From positions 140,492 through 185,082 of the forward strand of contig JAPLXG010000006.1 of NCBI GenBank assembly GCA_026396175.1: a stretch of 44,591 bases of DNA. Reading direction: 5' to 3'. Positions 8,475 through 16,017 of this stretch are shown here, in pieces. The notes below the pieces were generated by a model, which was not told the origin of the DNA, searched no databases, and was given only the letters and a program-made list of their open reading frames with translations. The stretch comes from Candidatus Moraniibacteriota bacterium (lineage in GTDB: Bacteria > Patescibacteriota > Minisyncoccia > Moranbacterales > UBA2206). Position numbers and translations under genes: made by a program. Position 1 is the stretch's first letter; each line of letters begins with the position of its first letter.

Positions 8475-9248
8475 ATGGAACAAAAACCTTTTATATCGGT
8501 TATTATCCCCACCTATAACGAAGCGGTGAAAGAAAAAGACATGGAGGATCATTTAAATTCCATCAAGGCATATTTTGAAAAAATAGGCAGGAGCTACGAA
8601 GTCATCATCGCGCTAGACGGTCCGACTGACAATACTCCGGATCTGGTTGAAGAGAAGATTAAGGATAAGCCTAATTTTAAAGTACTTCATCGAAAAGAGA
8701 ACAGGGGCAAGGGCTACACTATTCGAGAAGGTTTTGCAGCGGCGCGAGGAGAGTGGCAACTCTGGACTGATATGGATGGGGCAACACCGATCAGCAATCT
8801 GGATAATTTCATTCCAAAATTCAGCGAAGCGGATATTGTGATCGGTTCGAGAGATTTGAAAAATTCTAACATTCAAAAGCATCAGCCAAAATGGAAGGAG
8901 CTTTTGGGAGATGGCGGAAATTTTTTGATCCAGTTCATGATGGGACTCCGGGGGATCTACGATACGCAATGTGGCTTCAAAGCTTTCAAGGAAGAGTTCG
9001 TGAAGGAGGTTTTTCCTCGAACGAAAGTTGACCGCTGGGGGATCGATTTTGAAATTCTAATGATAGCAAAAAAACTGAATTATAAGATCATTGAAGTACC
9101 GGTGATTTGGTTGGATATGGGGTATAGCCTGGTCGGCATTAAGGGTTATCTCATTACTCTGCGAGAATTATTTAAAGTCTGGTGGAATAATCTGAGAGGG
9201 GTGTATCAACTCAAAAAGAAAATGAGTGAGATCAAAGGAGAAAAATAA
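8475..9248 (+). CDS. Family 2 glycosyltransferase, ALG5/dolichyl-phosphate-glucosyltransferase-like
   Basis: A GT-A fold transferase that probably uses a nucleotide sugar to glycosylate a polyprenyl phosphate. The N-terminus FISVIIPTYNEAVKEKDM is the GT2 nucleotide-binding opening. ALDGPTDNT and HRKENRGKGYTIREGF follow, then the metal-binding DMDGATPI (DxD) and DIVIGSRDL. QCGFKAFKEE and RWGIDFEILMIAKK are typical of the DPM/ALG5 subgroup. Length 257 residues; the C-terminus is amphipathic, with no clear pair of transmembrane helices, so it would sit at the membrane face. The acceptor is not predictable from sequence. GalT follows 21 nt later, so sugar metabolism or envelope glycan assembly is a reasonable context. 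Confidence 0.88.
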   Translation: MEQKPFISVIIPTYNEAVKEKDMEDHLNSIKAYFEKIGRSYEVIIALDGPTDNTPDLVEEKIKDKPNFKVLHRKENRGKGYTIREGFAAARGEWQLWTDMDGATPISNLDNFIPKFSEADIVIGSRDLKNSNIQKHQPKWKELLGDGGNFLIQFMMGLRGIYDTQCGFKAFKEEFVKEVFPRTKVDRWGIDFEILMIAKKLNYKIIEVPVIWLDMGYSLVGIKGYLITLRELFKVWWNNLRGVYQLKKKMSEIKGEK

Positions 9249-9269
9249 AAAGTTTCCAAAATAAAATAA

Positions 9270-10289
9270 GTGGAAAAAGAAAAAAACAAAACAAAACCAA
9301 CAGAGTTGCGCCAAGACTTGATCACCGGGGATTGGGTGGTTGTTTCGACTGTCCGCGCGAAAAGGCCGGATGAATTTGCTAAAAAAGAAACAGAGGAGGA
9401 GCATCAAATCGTTGCTCCGGATTGTCTTTTTTGTGATCCGATAGCCTCGGGACAAGAAAAAGATGTTCTTCTTTATGGCACGGGCGATGACGATTGGAGT
9501 CTGCGTGTTTTTCCCAACAAATATCCGGCGTTTTCTCGACCGACCGGCGGGCAAATCACGCACAAAGAAGAAGGGCCATATTTTTGGATGGATAGTATTG
9601 GATATCACGAACTGATTGTGACGAGAGATCATAGCAAGCACATCGGGAGAATGGATCCGATTATGGTAGCGGAAGTGCTGGATGCCTACCAGTCGCGCTA
9701 TATTGATTTGATGAATAAAAAATCCGTGAATTACATCGACATTTTTCACAATCACGGAAAAAATGCCGGGGCATCAATCCCACATCCACATTCGCAACTG
9801 ATGGCCATTCCTGTGGTTTCTCCCTATGTTCAGTCGGAATTGGACGGCGCGGAAAAATATCATCGGATGAATAAGCACTGCGTCTATTGCGCGATGTTGG
9901 AATGGGAAAAAGAAGCGCAGAAAAGGATTGTATTTGAAAATGATGAATTTGTGGTATTTTGTCCCTTTGCCTCGCGCGCTAATTTTGAAATGTGGCTGAT
10001 GCCAAAAAAACACAAACCATATTTTGAAAGAATGACGGACGACGAAAAAATAGCGGGAGGAGAAGCTTTGCAGTCGGCAATTGCCAAATTGGACAAAGGG
10101 CTCAATAATCCTGATTTTAATTTTTATCTGCACACTTCGCCCTGTGACGGAAAGGATTATCCGCATTATCATTGGCACATTGAGATACTTCCTAAGCTGA
10201 ACATTTGGGCAGGATTTGAGATATCGACTGGAATCGAAATCATCACTATTACTCCGGAAGATGCGGCAGAGTATTTGAGGGAGATTTGA
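9270..10289 (+). CDS. galT: Galactose-1-phosphate uridylyltransferase
   Basis: A HIT-superfamily enzyme that swaps UMP between UDP-glucose and galactose-1-phosphate (Leloir pathway); some homologues are ADP-glucose or tagatose phosphorylases. The active-site HPH is in GASIPHPHSQLMAIPVV. A zinc site is formed by CLFCDP and HCVYC, and the second half carries YPHYHWHIEILPK, the metal-ligand strand. The opening RQDLITGDWVVVSTVRAKRP is the classic N-terminal motif. 339 residues is normal. The only start in frame near the conserved opening is GTG 9270, with no strong Shine-Dalgarno. galK and galE are not in the window, so substrate identity is less certain than the family. Confidence 0.92.
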   Translation: MEKEKNKTKPTELRQDLITGDWVVVSTVRAKRPDEFAKKETEEEHQIVAPDCLFCDPIASGQEKDVLLYGTGDDDWSLRVFPNKYPAFSRPTGGQITHKEEGPYFWMDSIGYHELIVTRDHSKHIGRMDPIMVAEVLDAYQSRYIDLMNKKSVNYIDIFHNHGKNAGASIPHPHSQLMAIPVVSPYVQSELDGAEKYHRMNKHCVYCAMLEWEKEAQKRIVFENDEFVVFCPFASRANFEMWLMPKKHKPYFERMTDDEKIAGGEALQSAIAKLDKGLNNPDFNFYLHTSPCDGKDYPHYHWHIEILPKLNIWAGFEISTGIEIITITPEDAAEYLREI

Positions 10290-10311
10290 AAAATAAATAG
10301 TTTTTAAAAAA

Positions 10312-10440
10312 CCAAGAAACAAGAAACAAGAAACAAATAATTCCCAAATTACAATAATTCAATATCCAAAAGTTTAATTATTGTAAGTTGATGATTGTGA
10401 TTTGTTTGTATCTTGTATCTTGGCGCTTGGTAATTAATTT
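10312..10440. repeat. Heptanucleotide array (AAGAAAC-type) within an imperfect dyad
   Basis: 10313-10336 is three tandem copies of the 7-mer ACAAGAA. The far arm (about 10387-10432) contains the complementary words TTTGTTTGTATCTTGTATC and CTTGGT, so the whole spacer can form a long imperfect hairpin. It is one of several 7-bp-period arrays in this window. Confidence 0.65.
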
Positions 10441-10446
10441 TGCTGT

Positions 10447-10929
10447 ATGCACGAAATGATTATTGGCTGGTTTACCGGCTTTCCAAAAGAACTGGCAATA
10501 TTTTTAATCTCGGCTATTCCGGTCACTGAACTCCGTGCGGCGTTGCCACTGGCGTACAGTGTCTATGGGATGAGTGCTTTTTGGTCTTGGTTCTATTCCG
10601 TTGCCGGCACTTTTTTCACGATGGTGATTATCGTATTTTTGATTGAGCCGATCGCGAAATTATTATCACATTACATTAGATTGTTTGAAAATTTTTTTGA
10701 GTGGTTATTTTCTCATACGCGAGAGAAAGCAGGTGGAAAAATGGAAAAGTATGGCGTCTGGGCGATTTTTATCCTGGCGGCCACGCCAATTCCGCTTGTG
10801 GGCGGAATGACGGGAGCCCTAGCCGCGTTTATTTTTAATGTTCCATTGAAAAAATCTTTGCCACTTCTTCTGTTTGGCACGATGGTTTCGGGATGGATTG
10901 TTTTAGGTATAACCGTTTATTTTAACTAA
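10447..10929 (+). CDS. Small multidrug export-related membrane protein (PF06695)
   Basis: A 160-residue integral membrane protein with about four hydrophobic segments: around 17-35, 45-68, 100-125 and 135-157. The hallmark of the family is the motif ISAIPVTELRAALPLAYSVY near the first helix and ATPIPLVGGMTGALAAFIF in the third, arranged like two half-helical hairpins. The family is labelled 'small multidrug export' by annotation tradition; transport function is not demonstrated, and the two re-entrant P-x-P motifs suggest relationship to DedA-like proteins. It sits one nucleotide before tpiA and is probably co-transcribed with it. Confidence 0.85.
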   Translation: MHEMIIGWFTGFPKELAIFLISAIPVTELRAALPLAYSVYGMSAFWSWFYSVAGTFFTMVIIVFLIEPIAKLLSHYIRLFENFFEWLFSHTREKAGGKMEKYGVWAIFILAATPIPLVGGMTGALAAFIFNVPLKKSLPLLLFGTMVSGWIVLGITVYFN

Positions 10930-10930
10930 T

Positions 10931-11689
10931 ATGAAAAAAATTATAATTGGAAACTTAAAGATGAATTTACTTTCTCCATCAGAAAGAGAGCAATATTTGA
11001 AAACGTTTAGCAAGGAATTAGTTGGCAAAAAACTGGCTAATGCGGAGATTGTGCTTTGTCCGCCGGCAATCCATTTGGAAAATTTTGAAAAAGTTTTGCG
11101 CAAAAAAGTATCTTTCGGTGGACAGAATTGCTTTTGGGAAGAAAAAGGCTCCTATACGGGAGAAATTTCACCTTTGATGCTCAAGAATTTCGGTTGTGAG
11201 TATGTGATTATTGGGCACAGTGAACGACGCAAATATTTCGAAGAAAATGATCAATCGATCAATCAAAAAATCCTCGCTAGTCTCAAAAGTGGGCTAAGTC
11301 CAATAATCTGTGTTGGTGAAACGAAGGAAGAAAGGCGATCAGGCGAAACGATGCGCGTCATCACCAGGCAAGTTAAAGAAGCCTTCTTGGGAGTTACTGC
11401 GGGAAAATTGGAAAAAATAGTGGTGGCCTATGAGCCGATTTGGTCAGTGGGGTCGGATAGTATTCCAACAGCCAATGAAACAATGGAAGCAAAAGTGCTC
11501 ATCCAAAAAATACTTTCCCAAAGTTTTCCCAAAAAATATGTCGAGAAAATGCGCATAATCTATGGTGGATCGGTCAGTATGAAAACAGTAAAACTTGCCT
11601 GCGTAGATAGCGGGATGGAAGGAGCGCTGATTGGGAGAGAATCGCTAGTGCCAAGAGAATTTATCAAAATTGCCAGCCTGATGGGTTAG
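10931..11689 (+). CDS. tpiA: Triosephosphate isomerase
   Basis: Interconverts dihydroxyacetone phosphate and glyceraldehyde-3-phosphate. All catalytic parts are visible: N8 and K10 in IGNLKMN, the electrophilic histidine in VIIGHSERR, and the base glutamate in VVAYEPIWSVG. The phosphate-gripper loop 6 reads SVGSDSIPTA instead of the common xIGTGxxAT, a moderate variation at a flexible loop. YGGSV closes the barrel. 252 residues is normal. It starts one base after the stop of the PF06695 gene and precedes fba, giving a lower-glycolysis pair. Confidence 0.97.
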   Translation: MKKIIIGNLKMNLLSPSEREQYLKTFSKELVGKKLANAEIVLCPPAIHLENFEKVLRKKVSFGGQNCFWEEKGSYTGEISPLMLKNFGCEYVIIGHSERRKYFEENDQSINQKILASLKSGLSPIICVGETKEERRSGETMRVITRQVKEAFLGVTAGKLEKIVVAYEPIWSVGSDSIPTANETMEAKVLIQKILSQSFPKKYVEKMRIIYGGSVSMKTVKLACVDSGMEGALIGRESLVPREFIKIASLMG

Positions 11690-11699
11690 TAGATAACAG

Positions 11700-11826
11700 A
11701 TTCTTGAAGATAATTTCTAATTATCAATTTCTAATTTCTAAACAATTTCCAATGAGCTAATTTCTCGATTCTTTAAATTAAGACATTGTTTGAAAATTGA
11801 AAATTATAAATTGAAAATTTATTTTA
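11700..11826. repeat. AT-rich dyad element, copy 2 (tpiA-fba spacer)
   Basis: The left arm (AATTTCTAATTTCTAAACAA) and the right arm (CATTGTTTGAAAATTG and onwards) are imperfectly complementary over about 35 nt. Both arms have a 7-nt period (AATTTCT, ATTGAAA). The right arm runs up to the fba start codon, leaving no recognisable Shine-Dalgarno. Confidence 0.7.
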
Positions 11827-11827
11827 T

Positions 11828-12721
11828 ATGATTACATCAGTCAAAGAAATTCTAACCAAAGCCAAGGAAGGTGGGTATGCCGTGGGAGCGTTTAACACGG
11901 TAAATTTGGAAACAACGCGGGCAATTGTGGAAGCGGCTCAGGAAATGCGTTCGCCGGTGATTATTCAAGTGACGGAAAAAACGATGGAATATTCCGGCGG
12001 GAGACTGATCTATAACTTGGTGAAAAACGACGCGGAGTTTTATGCGCCGGAGATTCCAGTCGGAATTCATCTCGATCATGGACATAGTCTTGAGATAATT
12101 CAGCGGGCTGTCGCCATTGGTTTTACCTCTGTGATGTATGACGGATCGCGCAAGAGCTTTGCGGATAACATGGAGATTACCAAAAAAGTGGTGGAATTTT
12201 GTCATGAAAAAGGCGTTGATGTTCAAGGAGAATTGGGTAACGTCCCGTACCTCGGAGAAGCACAGATGGGAGACATTGATTGGGACAAATATATGACTGA
12301 TCCCACTAGAGCCAAGACTTTTGTTGAGGAAACAGGAATTGATGCTCTCGCTGTGGCGATTGGTAACGCGCACGGATTTCTCAAAGAAAGAGCTCAGCCG
12401 GACTTTGAGCGAATGGCGTTAATCAATAAAAATTGCGCCCTTCCTTTCGTGCTTCATGGCGCATCAGATTGGGAAAATGGACGGGTAGTGGATGCGATTA
12501 AAAATGGTGTCAGTTGTTTCAATGTGGACACGGCAATTCGCATCGCTTTTGTGAATAATTTGATTAATTCAGTTGGTAGTCAAGGCGAATTGGGATTTGA
12601 CTTGCGAAAACTTTTGGGCGGAGCGCGCGACGCGGTCAAAGAAACTGTAAAAGCCAAGATTAAAATATTTGGCAGTGTTGGGAAAGCTTGCGCGGAAGAA
12701 AAGGTGTGTGATATAGCATAA
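11828..12721 (+). CDS. fba: Fructose-bisphosphate aldolase, class II
   Basis: Zinc-dependent aldolase cleaving fructose-1,6-bisphosphate. Zinc ligands are visible in GIHLDHGHS, VAIGNAHGF and VLHGASD. VQGELGNVPYLGE supplies the conserved Glu before the mobile loop, and FNVDTAIRIAF is the phosphate-binding strand. 297 residues matches the short class IIB/Gat-Kba-like forms. It follows tpiA after a repeat spacer and is closed by a good hairpin terminator at 12771-12808. Tagatose-bisphosphate specificity cannot be excluded from sequence. Confidence 0.95.
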   Translation: MITSVKEILTKAKEGGYAVGAFNTVNLETTRAIVEAAQEMRSPVIIQVTEKTMEYSGGRLIYNLVKNDAEFYAPEIPVGIHLDHGHSLEIIQRAVAIGFTSVMYDGSRKSFADNMEITKKVVEFCHEKGVDVQGELGNVPYLGEAQMGDIDWDKYMTDPTRAKTFVEETGIDALAVAIGNAHGFLKERAQPDFERMALINKNCALPFVLHGASDWENGRVVDAIKNGVSCFNVDTAIRIAFVNNLINSVGSQGELGFDLRKLLGGARDAVKETVKAKIKIFGSVGKACAEEKVCDIA

Positions 12722-12722
12722 G

Positions 12723-12748
12723 GCAAGAAACAAGAAACAAGAAACAAG
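12723..12748 (+). repeat. Heptanucleotide array CAAGAAA x3
   Basis: Three tandem copies of the 7-mer CAAGAAA, the same word family as 10313-10336, lie immediately after the fba stop codon. Confidence 0.75.
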
Positions 12749-12770
12749 GGGATATAATAGTGAGGTAAAG

Positions 12771-12808
12771 AAACTGAAGTCGTGTGGCTTCAGTTTTTGT
12801 TTTTTACG
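12771..12808 (+). terminator. Rho-independent terminator after fba
   Basis: AAACTGAAG (12771-12779) pairs perfectly with CTTCAGTTT (12788-12796) around an 8-nt loop and is followed by TTGTTTTTT. It separates the glycolytic genes from the hydrogenase locus; a new promoter starts 4 nt later. Confidence 0.85.
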
Positions 12809-12817
12809 TGGTATAAT
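12808..12817 (+). promoter_or_regulatory. Extended -10 promoter of the hydrogenase locus, predicted leaderless
   Basis: CGTGGTATAATGG contains a perfect TATAAT (12812-12817) with a TGn extension. The first ATG (12824) lies 7 nt downstream of the box, the usual distance for a transcription start, and no Shine-Dalgarno is present, so the mRNA probably begins at or near the start codon. No convincing -35 hexamer is seen, as expected for an extended -10 type. Confidence 0.65.
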
Positions 12818-12823
12818 GGCTGT

Positions 12824-13276
12824 ATGCAAAAAAGCTCGACGACATCAAAAATTCTGCTAGACTTCGATCCGGAAGCAGCAAATTTACTTCCCGCACTGAA
12901 AAAAATCAATGTTGCTTTTAGGTATATTTCAGAAGTAGACGCGGAAAAAGTCGCTGAATATTTTGAGTTGCCGTTGGCCAAGGTCTATGAAACGGCCAGT
13001 TTTTATGATTTACTCGAGACGAAAAAACCGGCGATTTTGGAAATTGAAGTTTGCTCGGGAGGAGATTGCACGCTGGGCGAATCAGCCGGAATTATCAAAG
13101 AAATTGAAAATCGCTATCGAATTAAAACTGGAGATGAGTTCAATCCAAAAGTGCGTCTGAAAAAAATCAGTTGCCTTGGACGATGCTCCGAAGGGCCGAT
13201 AATGATTGTAAACGGAAAGGTCTACGAAAAAATGACGGCGAGCGGGGTGCACAAAATTCTTGGGGAATGGGGATAG
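12824..13276 (+). CDS. NuoE/HoxE/HndA-like thioredoxin-fold [2Fe-2S] subunit of hydrogenase
   Basis: Small electron-transfer subunit of an NAD(P)H-linked dehydrogenase module. The N-terminal helical part (about 10-65) contains the family motif VAEYFELPLAKVYETASFYD. The thioredoxin-like half binds a [2Fe-2S] cluster through C77 and C82 (EVCSGGDC) and C117 and C121 (SCLGRC). 150 residues is normal. ATG 12824 is chosen; an upstream in-frame GTG would add residues encoded by the terminator hairpin and promoter. It heads the hydrogenase locus, with the NuoF-like and HoxU-like genes next in order, as in nuoEFG, hoxEFU and hndABCD. By position it passes or bifurcates electrons near the FMN subunit. 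Confidence 0.92.
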   Translation: MQKSSTTSKILLDFDPEAANLLPALKKINVAFRYISEVDAEKVAEYFELPLAKVYETASFYDLLETKKPAILEIEVCSGGDCTLGESAGIIKEIENRYRIKTGDEFNPKVRLKKISCLGRCSEGPIMIVNGKVYEKMTASGVHKILGEWG

Positions 13277-13280
13277 ACAT

Positions 13281-13396
13281 AATTTCTAATTTTCAATTTC
13301 TAATTTCTAAACAATTTCTAATTTTCCAATGACAAAATTTTGAAATTGAATTATTGAAAATTGTTTGAAAATTTAAAATTAGAAATTGAAAATTCA
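13281..13396. repeat. AT-rich dyad element, copy 3
   Basis: AATTTCT heptads on the left, a centre CCAATGACAAAATTTTG, and ATTGAAA-type words on the right form an imperfect dyad. The element fills the whole gap between the NuoE-like and NuoF-like genes and ends at the ATG of the latter, so the spacer contains no Shine-Dalgarno. Confidence 0.7.
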
Positions 13397-14587
13397 ATGC
13401 GTAATCCAAAAATCATCACCGAACATTGGGGCAAAATTGATCCGCTTAAAATCGAGGATTATTTAAACGTCGGCGGTTATGCCGCGCTTAAAAAATTTAT
13501 TGCAAAAATGGATCCGCAAAAAGCCTTGGATGAGGTTAAGATTTCAGGATTATCCGGCAAAGGCGGCGCGGGATTTTTGACTGGGGCGAAATGGGAAATT
13601 GTTGCCAAGCAGAAGGGCGAGAAATATTTTATTTGTAATCTAGATGAGTCGGAGCCGGGGACATATAAGGATCGCTTGATTGCGGAAAATAATCCGCAGA
13701 TATTACTAGAGGGGATAATTTTGGCTGCCCTTACGGTGGGAGCGAAAAAAAGCTATATCTACCTCAATGGCAATTTTGAAAAAGCGAGAGAAATTTTGGA
13801 GCGAGCAATTGAACAAGCGAAAGAAAATAAATTTTTAGGATCTAAGATTTTAGGTTCGAAATATTTGCTGGAGATTGAAATTTTTTCTGGCGCGGGAGCC
13901 TATATCTGCGGAGAAGAAACGGCGCTGATTAACTCGATCGAAGGCAATCGGGGTGAGCCGAAAATTCGTCCGCCCTATCCGACCGAAGCGGGACTTTTCG
14001 GAAAGCCAACCGTGGTGAATAACGCCGAAACGATCGCTAACGTTCCGTGGATAATTCAAAATGGCGGGGGAAGATACAGCGAATGCGCCACAAAATTATT
14101 TGTACTTGGCGGAGCAGTGAAAAAGCGAGGGGTAGCTGAAGCGCCAATCGGCACAACAATGAAAAAAGCAATTGAAGAGTTGGGCGGAGGAATGCAGAGA
14201 GGAAAAGATTTTTGGTTCGCGCAAGTCGGCGGTGCGGCAGGAAGGCTGTATCTGGAAAAAGAATTGGACGCGCCCATCACAGGATCAGGCGCAATCTTGG
14301 TGGTTGATAAAACCGCTAATCTCTATGATTTATTATTATCCTGGACGGGATTTTTCCGAAGAGAATCTTGCGGAAAATGCGTGCCATGTCGTGAAGGCAC
14401 ATTTCGGCTCAATGAAATCGTCGAGCGTTTAGCGGATGGTGAAATTTCCGATCGGGACAAAGAGGCAATGTTGGATATTTTGTGGACATTGGAAAACACG
14501 ACTTTTTGTCCATTGGGAAAATTCGCGGCGACGGCTGTGCGTGATGCGGTTGATAAGCTAGGGGTGGTCTCTACGAACTACGAATAA
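13397..14587 (+). CDS. NuoF/HoxF/HndC-like FMN- and NAD(P)H-binding subunit of hydrogenase
   Basis: The diaphorase subunit that exchanges electrons with NAD(P)H. Glycine-rich FMN/NADH segments are clear: GLSGKGGAGFLTGAKWE (about 51-67) and CNLDESEPGTYKDR (80-93), then GAGAYICGEETALINSIEGN and RPPYPTEAGLFGKPTVVNNA. The C-terminal [4Fe-4S] ligands are ESCGKCVPCREG (about C325, C328, C331) and TTFCPLG (about C371). At 396 residues it is like NuoF and lacks the extra thioredoxin and ferredoxin domains of many HndC/HydB proteins. ATG 13397 is preferred; a TTG further upstream lies in the repeat. The last residues (STNYE) and the stop are encoded by a repeat word, so the C-terminus may be a repeat-derived replacement. 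Confidence 0.94.
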   Translation: MRNPKIITEHWGKIDPLKIEDYLNVGGYAALKKFIAKMDPQKALDEVKISGLSGKGGAGFLTGAKWEIVAKQKGEKYFICNLDESEPGTYKDRLIAENNPQILLEGIILAALTVGAKKSYIYLNGNFEKAREILERAIEQAKENKFLGSKILGSKYLLEIEIFSGAGAYICGEETALINSIEGNRGEPKIRPPYPTEAGLFGKPTVVNNAETIANVPWIIQNGGGRYSECATKLFVLGGAVKKRGVAEAPIGTTMKKAIEELGGGMQRGKDFWFAQVGGAAGRLYLEKELDAPITGSGAILVVDKTANLYDLLLSWTGFFRRESCGKCVPCREGTFRLNEIVERLADGEISDRDKEAMLDILWTLENTTFCPLGKFAATAVRDAVDKLGVVSTNYE

Positions 14588-14612
14588 GTACGAATATACG
14601 AATAACTTTTTG
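14570..14612. repeat. ACGAAT-word repeat overlapping the NuoF-like stop codon
   Basis: The word TCTCTACGAACTACGAATAA begins inside the coding region and supplies the TAA, followed by GTACGAATATACGAATAAC. The same sequence family ends the [NiFe] small-subunit gene (17577-17600) and lies at 33131-33172. Confidence 0.65.
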
Positions 14613-14616
14613 TTTT

Positions 14617-15651
14617 ATGAAAATTATAATAAACAACAAGAAATATACGGCGAAAGTGGGGGAAACGATTTTTCAGGTTTGTATGCGTAGTGGGATAAAA
14701 ATCCCGACACTTTGTGGGGCGAAATATTTTCATGAGGGTTTGTGTCGAGTGTGCGTGGTGGAAAGTGGCGGGCGTCTTATTACTTCTTGCAATACTAAGG
14801 TCGCAAAAGATATGGAGATTGTCACGGAAAGTGAAAAAATTTCCAAGGCGCGTCGGATTAATCTCGAGTTGTTGTGGGCGGATCACGCGGGGAAATGTGC
14901 GACTTGCAAAAAAAATCGGATGTGTAATTTGCAAAAATTGGCCGAGGAATACAAGATTGAAAATTTCCATTTTGTGCCAAGAAAAGGCGAGATGACCAAT
15001 AGCGAAGAGCAAAAGCTTTTGCGGGATAATTGGTCACGAGTTGTCGTGGAAAATGAAAATCCTTGCATTTCGCGTAACTCTGAGTTTTGCGTGGAATGCC
15101 GCAGATGCGTGAGTGTTTGTCCGGAGCATAAATTCGGCTTTAATCATCGGGCGGGGGATGTGGTTGTTGGAACTGCGTATGAGAAAGTGCTCGACTGCAG
15201 TTTTTGCGGAAAGTGTGTCGAGGTTTGTCCGGTAGCGTCGCTGACCGATCAAAATGATTATGCCAAAATTATTGAAGACCTGGATGATTTGAAAAGGTTT
15301 TCTGTGGCGGTCGTTGATCTTGGAACTCCCGAAAAAATAAAAGAACAGCTAAAAAATATAACTCCCGAGCAAAATTTAGAAAAAATATTTCTTGAGCTAG
15401 GTTTTGAAAAAATCATAAATCTTGGAGAAAAAGAGCAAAATCGAGAAGATGAAATCATAGAAAACATCAAAACTGATTATGCGCGAAAAGAAAAAATTGA
15501 TCCAAAAAATATCCGCACGTTTTTTGTTTCTTCCAAGATTTACAAAAAAGCCAAAAAGAGCGAATATCTGGACTATGTCCTCTCGGAGCGGGAAGTGGCG
15601 CGGTTAGTGCGGGATAAAGGGAAGATGGTGGCGGGGAAGATAAAAAGGTAG
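14617..15651 (+). CDS. HoxU/HndD-like FeS subunit with a degenerate [FeFe]-hydrogenase H-domain remnant
   Basis: Ferredoxin-rich relay subunit. Residues 1-60 hold a plant-type [2Fe-2S] site (C33, C43, C46, C58). The His-Cys [4Fe-4S] site is H90, C94, C97, C103 (WADHAGKCATCKKNRMC). Two 4Fe-4S ferredoxin motifs are C158-C161-C164-C168 and C194-C197-C200-C204. After residue ~228 most HoxU proteins stop, but here about 115 residues continue. LGFEKIINL, then IKTDYARKEKIDPKNIR and YVLSEREVARLVRDKGK align in order with the [FeFe] H-domain segments LGFDKVFDT, IKTYYAEKLGIDPKDI and YVLTTRELARMIKEAG (consensus from memory). The H-cluster cysteines are gone: no TSCCP motif, and the MPCTAKK position reads VSSKIYK. 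The tail is therefore probably structural. This is the most informative gene of the locus. Confidence 0.88.
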   Translation: MKIIINNKKYTAKVGETIFQVCMRSGIKIPTLCGAKYFHEGLCRVCVVESGGRLITSCNTKVAKDMEIVTESEKISKARRINLELLWADHAGKCATCKKNRMCNLQKLAEEYKIENFHFVPRKGEMTNSEEQKLLRDNWSRVVVENENPCISRNSEFCVECRRCVSVCPEHKFGFNHRAGDVVVGTAYEKVLDCSFCGKCVEVCPVASLTDQNDYAKIIEDLDDLKRFSVAVVDLGTPEKIKEQLKNITPEQNLEKIFLELGFEKIINLGEKEQNREDEIIENIKTDYARKEKIDPKNIRTFFVSSKIYKKAKKSEYLDYVLSEREVARLVRDKGKMVAGKIKR

Positions 15652-15801
15652 ATCAGTTGGTCTTAGGTAAAAAGGGCATTAGCAGTAGGAATAGTTTTTG
15701 GTCGGAGGTCTTAGGAAATCTTTTATTGATGTAGATCAATGACGAAAGACTCATGCCTAATCTTATCGCTAATGACTTAGCTACTAATAACTAGAAAAAG
15801 T

Positions 15802-16017
15802 ATGTGTTTGACTATTCCCAAAAAAGTTATTGAAATTCAAGAAAATGGACAAGTCGTTCTGGAGCTTCTTGATGGCACTAGACAGACGATGAAAACTATT
15901 GTAGGATTAGAAATCGGCGATTTTTGCAAAACATTGCAAGATGTCGTAATTGAAAAAATCGCGTCTAAAGACGCTAAAAAGATCTTTAAAATCCTGAAAG
16001 GAGAGGTGGGGTCATGA
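15802..16017 (+). CDS. hypC: Hydrogenase maturation chaperone HypC
   Basis: HypC works with HypD to build and deliver the Fe(CN)2CO unit to the [NiFe] large subunit. The family opening MCLTIPKKVIEI has the essential Cys2, exposed after Met removal. A beta-barrel core follows, with VGLEIGDFCKTLQDVVIEKI matching the usual GDYVLVHxGFAIxKI strand, then a helix DAKKIFKIL. 71 residues is normal. Its last codons overlap the next gene by four bases (ATGA), so the two are translationally coupled. hypB, hypD, hypE and hypF are not in the window. Confidence 0.88.
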   Translation: MCLTIPKKVIEIQENGQVVLELLDGTRQTMKTIVGLEIGDFCKTLQDVVIEKIASKDAKKIFKILKGEVGS

